Source of the DNA: Burkholderiaceae bacterium
GTDB lineage: Bacteria; Pseudomonadota; Gammaproteobacteria; Burkholderiales; Burkholderiaceae_D
Assembly: GCA_031261905.1 (NCBI GenBank)
Contig: JAISIS010000184.1
Coordinates: 1 to 9,647, forward strand
Reading direction: 5' to 3'
DNA length: 9,647 bases
Shown here: one piece after another, positions 6,659 to 9,647 of the stretch
How positions within the stretch are numbered: position 1 is the first letter of the stretch
Layout: each line of letters opens with the position of its first letter
Made by a program: the position numbers and the translations under genes
The notes under the pieces: generated by a model
The model's database searches: none
Seen by the model: only the letters and a program-made list of their open reading frames with translations
Told to the model about the DNA's origin: nothing

Positions 6659-7714
6659 TCAAACCTTCCGCCAGGGCAGCGTTTCTCCCGCCATCAGGGG
6701 GACAACGCTTTCTTCTCCGAAGGGGAGCGCTTCCGGAATATGCCAGTCCTGGCGGGCCAGCGTGATTTTGCCGGAGTTGTGCGGCAAGCCGTGAAAGGCC
6801 GCTCCATTCAGGCTCAGGAAAGCTTCCAGGTTAGGCAGCGCCTGGTTGTCATCAAAGACTTTCGCGTACAGTTCCACCGCATGCAACGCGGTATAGCAGC
6901 CTGCGCATCCGCAGGCGTTTTCTTTCAGCCCCCTGGCGTGGGGCGCGGAATCCGTTCCTGCGAAGAAGCGCGGGTTGCCGCTGATAGCCGCCTTCACCAG
7001 CGCCTGCCGGTTCTCTTCCCGCTTGAGGACAGGCAGACAGTAATAATGCGGGCAAAGGCCGCCCGTAAACAGGGCATTGCGGTTGAACAGCAGATGATGT
7101 GCCGTGATAGTAGCGCCAGTTTCCCCTTCCGCCTCCTTGACATACTGCACCGCCTCCTTGGTAGTAATATGCTCAAAGACGATCTTGAGCGCGGGCAGCG
7201 ATTTCCTTAGCGGTCGCAACACACGGTCAATGAAAACCGCCTCCCGGTCGAATATATCCACCGCCGGGTCGGTCACTTCGCCATGCATTAACAGCGGCAA
7301 ACCGTGATGCTGCATGGCCTCCAGCGTTTTCATGCATTTCGCCAAATCCGTGACCCCGGCATCGGAATGTGTTGTCGCGCCTGCAGGATAAAGCTTGACG
7401 CCAAACACAATGCCGCTTTCCCTGGCGCGCCGGATCTCATCCGGTGGCGTATGATCTGTAAGGTATAGTGTCATCAGCGGAACAAATTCCGATGTGGCGG
7501 GAAGCGCCGCCAGGATGCGTTGCCGGTATTCAACAGCCTGCCCGGTCGTGACAACAGGCGGGCGCAGGTTTGGCATAATCATGGCGCGTCCGAACTGTGC
7601 TGCGGAATGGGCGGCCACGGCTTTAAGCGCGTCGCCATCCCTCAGGTGCAAATGCCAGTCATCCGGGCGGGTTATTTCAATGTGATGTGCTGGTATAGTA
7701 GTAGTGGATGTCAT
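6659..7714 (-). CDS. pyrC: Dihydroorotase (class II)
   Basis: A cytosolic zinc enzyme of pyrimidine biosynthesis that interconverts N-carbamoyl-L-aspartate and L-dihydroorotate. The 351-residue protein has every expected metal and catalytic position: DWHLHLRDG (His21, His23), GVKLYPAG (Lys107, the carboxylated bridging lysine), LLMHGEVTD (His144), [10 protein letters not shown] (His182) and [10 protein letters not shown] (catalytic Asp255). These sit at a constant five-residue offset from E. coli PyrC (His16, His18, Lys102, His139, His177, Asp250), so the fold is intact and the N-terminus is slightly longer. [10 protein letters not shown] near residue 45 is another PyrC signature. The ATG at 7714 has a modest AAGAAAG upstream. 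The gene diverges from the adenosyltransferase gene across 80 bases. No other pyr gene is in the window. Confidence 0.97.
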   Translation of the reverse strand: MTSTTTIPAHHIEITRPDDWHLHLRDGDALKAVAAHSAAQFGRAMIMPNLRPPVVTTGQAVEYRQRILAALPATSEFVPLMTLYLTDHTPPDEIRRARESGIVFGVKLYPAGATTHSDAGVTDLAKCMKTLEAMQHHGLPLLMHGEVTDPAVDIFDREAVFIDRVLRPLRKSLPALKIVFEHITTKEAVQYVKEAEGETGATITAHHLLFNRNALFTGGLCPHYYCLPVLKREENRQALVKAAISGNPRFFAGTDSAPHARGLKENACGCAGCYTALHAVELYAKVFDDNQALPNLEAFLSLNGAAFHGLPHNSGKITLARQDWHIPEALPFGEESVVPLMAGETLPWRKV

Positions 7715-7752
7715 GCGGAAAATCTTTCTTTTCGTGATATTGCCATCTTAAC

Positions 7753-7775
7753 GGCATTATTTTACTGTGTATGCC
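7753..7775. promoter_or_regulatory. Inverted repeat in the pyrC/adenosyltransferase divergent region
   Basis: GGCAT (7753-7757) and ATGCC (7771-7775) form a 5-base inverted repeat around a 13-base AT-rich centre. A partly overlapping pair, TGCC (7741-7744) and GGCA (7753-7756), lies beside it. TTGCCA at 7740-7745 could be a plus-strand -35 element and TTGGCA, on the minus strand at 7773-7778, a pyrC -35 element, but neither has a good -10 at the right distance. The repeat could be an operator or chance. Confidence 0.25.
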
Positions 7776-7794
7776 AACATAAAGGAGAAGGCAC

Positions 7795-8352
7795 ATGTTC
7801 AAGCAAACCATCAGAATCATAACCAAAACCGGTGACGCCGGCACAACATCGCTTGCTGACGGCAGCCGGATATCCAAAACCAGCCGCCGGATAGAAGCCA
7901 TCGGCAATGTGGATGAGCTGAACTCCCTGATCGGCCTGATCCTGTCGGAAACTCCTTCGCCGGAAGCTGAGGGCGAATGGCTTGCCGTCCAAAGCGACCT
8001 TTTCGGCATCGGAGCTGAACTGTCGGGTTCCCCCCGGAAATTCACGGAAGAAGCGCAGGTATCCCGCCTGGAAAGCCAGGCCGCGAAATATGACGCAAAC
8101 CTGCTGCCCCTTGCGGGCTTTATCCTGCCTGGCGGCACACGGGCAGGCGCCTTGTTCCACTATGCACGCAGCGTTTGCCGCCGCACGGAACGCTCGGTAT
8201 TCGCGCTTGCGGAAACCGAAGCCATTTCGGACATTATCGGGAAATACCTGAACAGGCTGTCTGACCTGCTGTTTATTTGTGCCCGTGCCGCCAACCGTGA
8301 CGCGGGCAAAGCTGACCGTCTGTGGAACAAAGGCCAGAGCGGCGCTTCCTGA
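7795..8352 (+). CDS. ATP:cob(I)alamin adenosyltransferase, PduO/MMAB type
   Basis: The enzyme transfers the 5'-deoxyadenosyl group of ATP to cob(I)alamin or cob(I)yrinic acid a,c-diamide, giving adenosylcobalamin in the cytoplasm. The 185-residue protein matches the PduO-type family: the N-terminal ATP-binding ITKTGDAGTTSL (9-20), AIGNVDELNSLIG (35-47), ARSVCRRTERSV (124-135) and the C-terminal helix YLNRLSDLLFICAR (151-164). It lacks the P-loop of CobA/BtuR and is unrelated to that type. The start is secure, with AAGGAG at 7782-7787 seven bases before the ATG. It stands alone between pyrC (divergent) and folE2 (convergent), with no corrinoid biosynthesis, transport or B12-dependent enzyme gene visible. 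The leader is too short for a full cobalamin riboswitch. Confidence 0.95.
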   Translation: MFKQTIRIITKTGDAGTTSLADGSRISKTSRRIEAIGNVDELNSLIGLILSETPSPEAEGEWLAVQSDLFGIGAELSGSPRKFTEEAQVSRLESQAAKYDANLLPLAGFILPGGTRAGALFHYARSVCRRTERSVFALAETEAISDIIGKYLNRLSDLLFICARAANRDAGKADRLWNKGQSGAS

Positions 8353-8361
8353 GGGCAATCA

Positions 8362-8382
8362 CGCCTGCGCCGACTCAGGCGC
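8362..8382. terminator. Weak hairpin at the tail-to-tail junction
   Basis: Between the adenosyltransferase and folE2 genes, CGCCTG (8362-8367) can pair with CAGGCG (8376-8381). An alternative pairing is GCGCC (8367-8371) with GGCGC (8378-8382). The structure covers the folE2 stop codon. There is no T-tract on either strand, so a role as a shared terminator is only a guess from its position. Confidence 0.25.
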
Positions 8383-9271
8383 GCTTGTCAAACTCGATGC
8401 GCGCGTAGGCGGAATGGTTGTGGATGGATTCAAAATTTTCAGCTTCAAGCGTATAGGCCGCTACGCGCTCATCCGCATTCAGCATCCCGGCCACATCGCG
8501 CACCAGATCTTCCACAAATTTGGGATTGTCATAAGCGCGTTCCGTCACAAATTTCTCGTCGGGGCGCTTTAGCAAGCCGTATAACTCGCAGGAACCCTGT
8601 TCCTCGATTCGGGCAATCAGCTCCTCCACCGGAAATGCGGCGTTCAGCAGCGCATCCACCGTAATATGTGAGCGCTGATTGTGCGCGCCATAGGCGGAAA
8701 TCTCCCGCGAACAGGGGCAAAGGCTGGTGACCGGCACCAGCACCTTCTGGCGGAACTCAACCACATTATCCCGTATCCCGCACATCAGGCTGACTTCATA
8801 ATCCATGAAACTCTCCACCTGGGTCACCGGCGCGCGCTTCTTTATAAAGCAGGGGAAAGTCACCTCGATCCGGCCTTCGGCAGCGTCCAGAAGCTTCAGC
8901 ATTTTCCTTGCCAGTTCCGTCAGGCTCGCCATATCCAGAGGCACATCCATCCCGCCGGCTTCTTCAAGCAGCGCGATAAAGCGTGACATGTGCGTGCCTT
9001 TCTTCTCGTCCGGCAAATGCACGTACATATTCCACGTGCCGACCGTTGGGCGGATGGCATCCGCCAGCCGGATGCTGAAAGGATGCCGCACACCCTTGAC
9101 GCCCACCTGCTGGATGGCGATACGCCGGGTATCGGGTTTATTCTGCACATCCGGAATAGCCGGATTCCCCGGGTTTACGGAAACGCCTGACGCCCCGCAT
9201 GACGCGCCTCCGCCTGGCAGGCCTGCGTCAATGTCTTCGGCAATAGCGCGTGTATCGCATAAATTCATCAT
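8375..9271 (-). CDS. folE2: GTP cyclohydrolase FolE2 (type IB)
   Basis: The enzyme converts GTP to 7,8-dihydroneopterin triphosphate, the first step of tetrahydrofolate and queuosine precursor synthesis. It replaces or backs up the zinc-dependent FolE1. The 298-residue protein carries the FolE2 signatures: [14 protein letters not shown] (40-53), [10 protein letters not shown] (56-65), [14 protein letters not shown] (91-104), the active-site [19 protein letters not shown] (184-202, with the metal-ligand Cys and His), and [19 protein letters not shown] (228-246). The first 35 or so residues form an unusual Gly/Ala/Ser-rich leader before the conserved core. No in-frame ATG or GTG lies between the two start methionines (9271, 9268) and the core, so the leader looks real. 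dxs ends 65 bases upstream on the same strand, an arrangement I recall from betaproteobacteria, and co-transcription is likely. Confidence 0.96.
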   Translation of the reverse strand: MMNLCDTRAIAEDIDAGLPGGGASCGASGVSVNPGNPAIPDVQNKPDTRRIAIQQVGVKGVRHPFSIRLADAIRPTVGTWNMYVHLPDEKKGTHMSRFIALLEEAGGMDVPLDMASLTELARKMLKLLDAAEGRIEVTFPCFIKKRAPVTQVESFMDYEVSLMCGIRDNVVEFRQKVLVPVTSLCPCSREISAYGAHNQRSHITVDALLNAAFPVEELIARIEEQGSCELYGLLKRPDEKFVTERAYDNPKFVEDLVRDVAGMLNADERVAAYTLEAENFESIHNHSAYARIEFDKRA

Positions 9272-9332
9272 AAAGTCTCTGAATCGGCACGTCCTGTTCG
9301 CGCGCCCTGTTCTTATAATCCTTTTCCGGCAA

Positions 9333-9348
9333 TCCGTTATTCCGTTAT
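9333..9348. repeat. Tandem octamer at the dxs 3' end
   Basis: TCCGTTAT occurs twice in immediate succession (9333-9340 and 9341-9348). The dxs stop codon (plus-strand tta at 9337-9339) falls in the first copy. It may reflect local slippage and is probably without function. Confidence 0.6.
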
Positions 9349-9647
9349 CGCGGGAAAACGCCGCCGGACAGTTTCTACTATACCTGTTGCGTCCAATTTG
9401 TGCAGGGACAACAACTGGCCCGCCTCGCCATGATGGACAAAGACATCGGGCAGGCCCAACTGTAAAACCGGAATGGTGATTCCGGCATTTGCCAGCGCTT
9501 CCGTCACGGCGGAACCCGCGCCTCCTGCAATAACGCCCTCCTCAACAGTCACTATGGCCTGGTGCGTCCTTGCAGTTTCCAGAACCAGAGCCTCATCCAG
9601 CGGTTTGACAAAGCGCATGTTCACCACTGTGGCGTCAAGCGTCTCTC
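9337..9647 (-). CDS. dxs: 1-deoxy-D-xylulose-5-phosphate synthase, C-terminal part (5' end outside window)
   Basis: This is the C-terminal transketolase domain of Dxs, the thiamine-diphosphate enzyme that condenses pyruvate with glyceraldehyde 3-phosphate to start the methylerythritol phosphate isoprenoid pathway. It also supplies thiamine and pyridoxal precursors. About 103 residues are visible. The conserved segments are [50 protein letters not shown] and the closing [14 protein letters not shown]. The frame stays open to the window edge, so the GTG at 9627 is an internal valine codon and not a start. The gene reads toward folE2, 65 bases downstream. Confidence 0.95.
   Translation of the reverse strand, partial: ETLDATVVNMRFVKPLDEALVLETARTHQAIVTVEEGVIAGGAGSAVTEALANAGITIPVLQLGLPDVFVHHGEAGQLLSLHKLDATGIVETVRRRFPAITE

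Overview
The window looks like ordinary chromosome from a moderately GC-rich Gram-negative bacterium, most likely a betaproteobacterium. This rests on the character of the Slt, Cca, LrgAB and FolE2/Dxs proteins and on the folE2-dxs pairing. The order or genus cannot be fixed by eye. Ten protein genes fill almost the whole window and two of them run off its ends. I see no tRNA, rRNA, CRISPR array, insertion sequence, phage gene or toxin-antitoxin pair, and no gene-free stretch exceeds about 175 bases.

Left part, plus strand: the 3' end of a soluble lytic murein transglycosylase (slt), then the CCA-adding enzyme gene (cca), then a metallo-beta-lactamase-fold hydrolase with a C-terminal helical domain. 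Gaps of 137-172 bases separate them, so they may be transcribed separately.

Middle, minus strand, read from right to left: a membrane polyprenyl-phosphate glycosyl-1-phosphate transferase (MraY/WecA superfamily), a six-repeat SEL1-like protein, lrgA and lrgB. The spacings are about 18 nt, 24 nt and a 4-nt ATGA overlap, so this is very probably one operon. It joins an enzyme using the undecaprenyl-phosphate carrier to a CidA/LrgA-CidB/LrgB membrane pair, with an uncharacterised repeat protein in between. Upstream of it lie two perfect back-to-back palindromes, and then pyrC (dihydroorotase), also on the minus strand.

Right part: pyrC and a PduO-type ATP:cob(I)alamin adenosyltransferase gene diverge from an 80-base intergenic region that holds small inverted repeats. 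The adenosyltransferase gene is tail-to-tail with folE2 (GTP cyclohydrolase IB). Upstream of folE2 on the same strand is the 3' end of dxs (1-deoxy-D-xylulose-5-phosphate synthase).

The functions are mostly housekeeping: wall turnover, tRNA maturation, pyrimidine, folate, isoprenoid and cobalamin cofactor supply. I do not see a clearly new system. The best lead is the glycosyltransferase-SEL1-LrgAB cluster, followed by the double palindrome.
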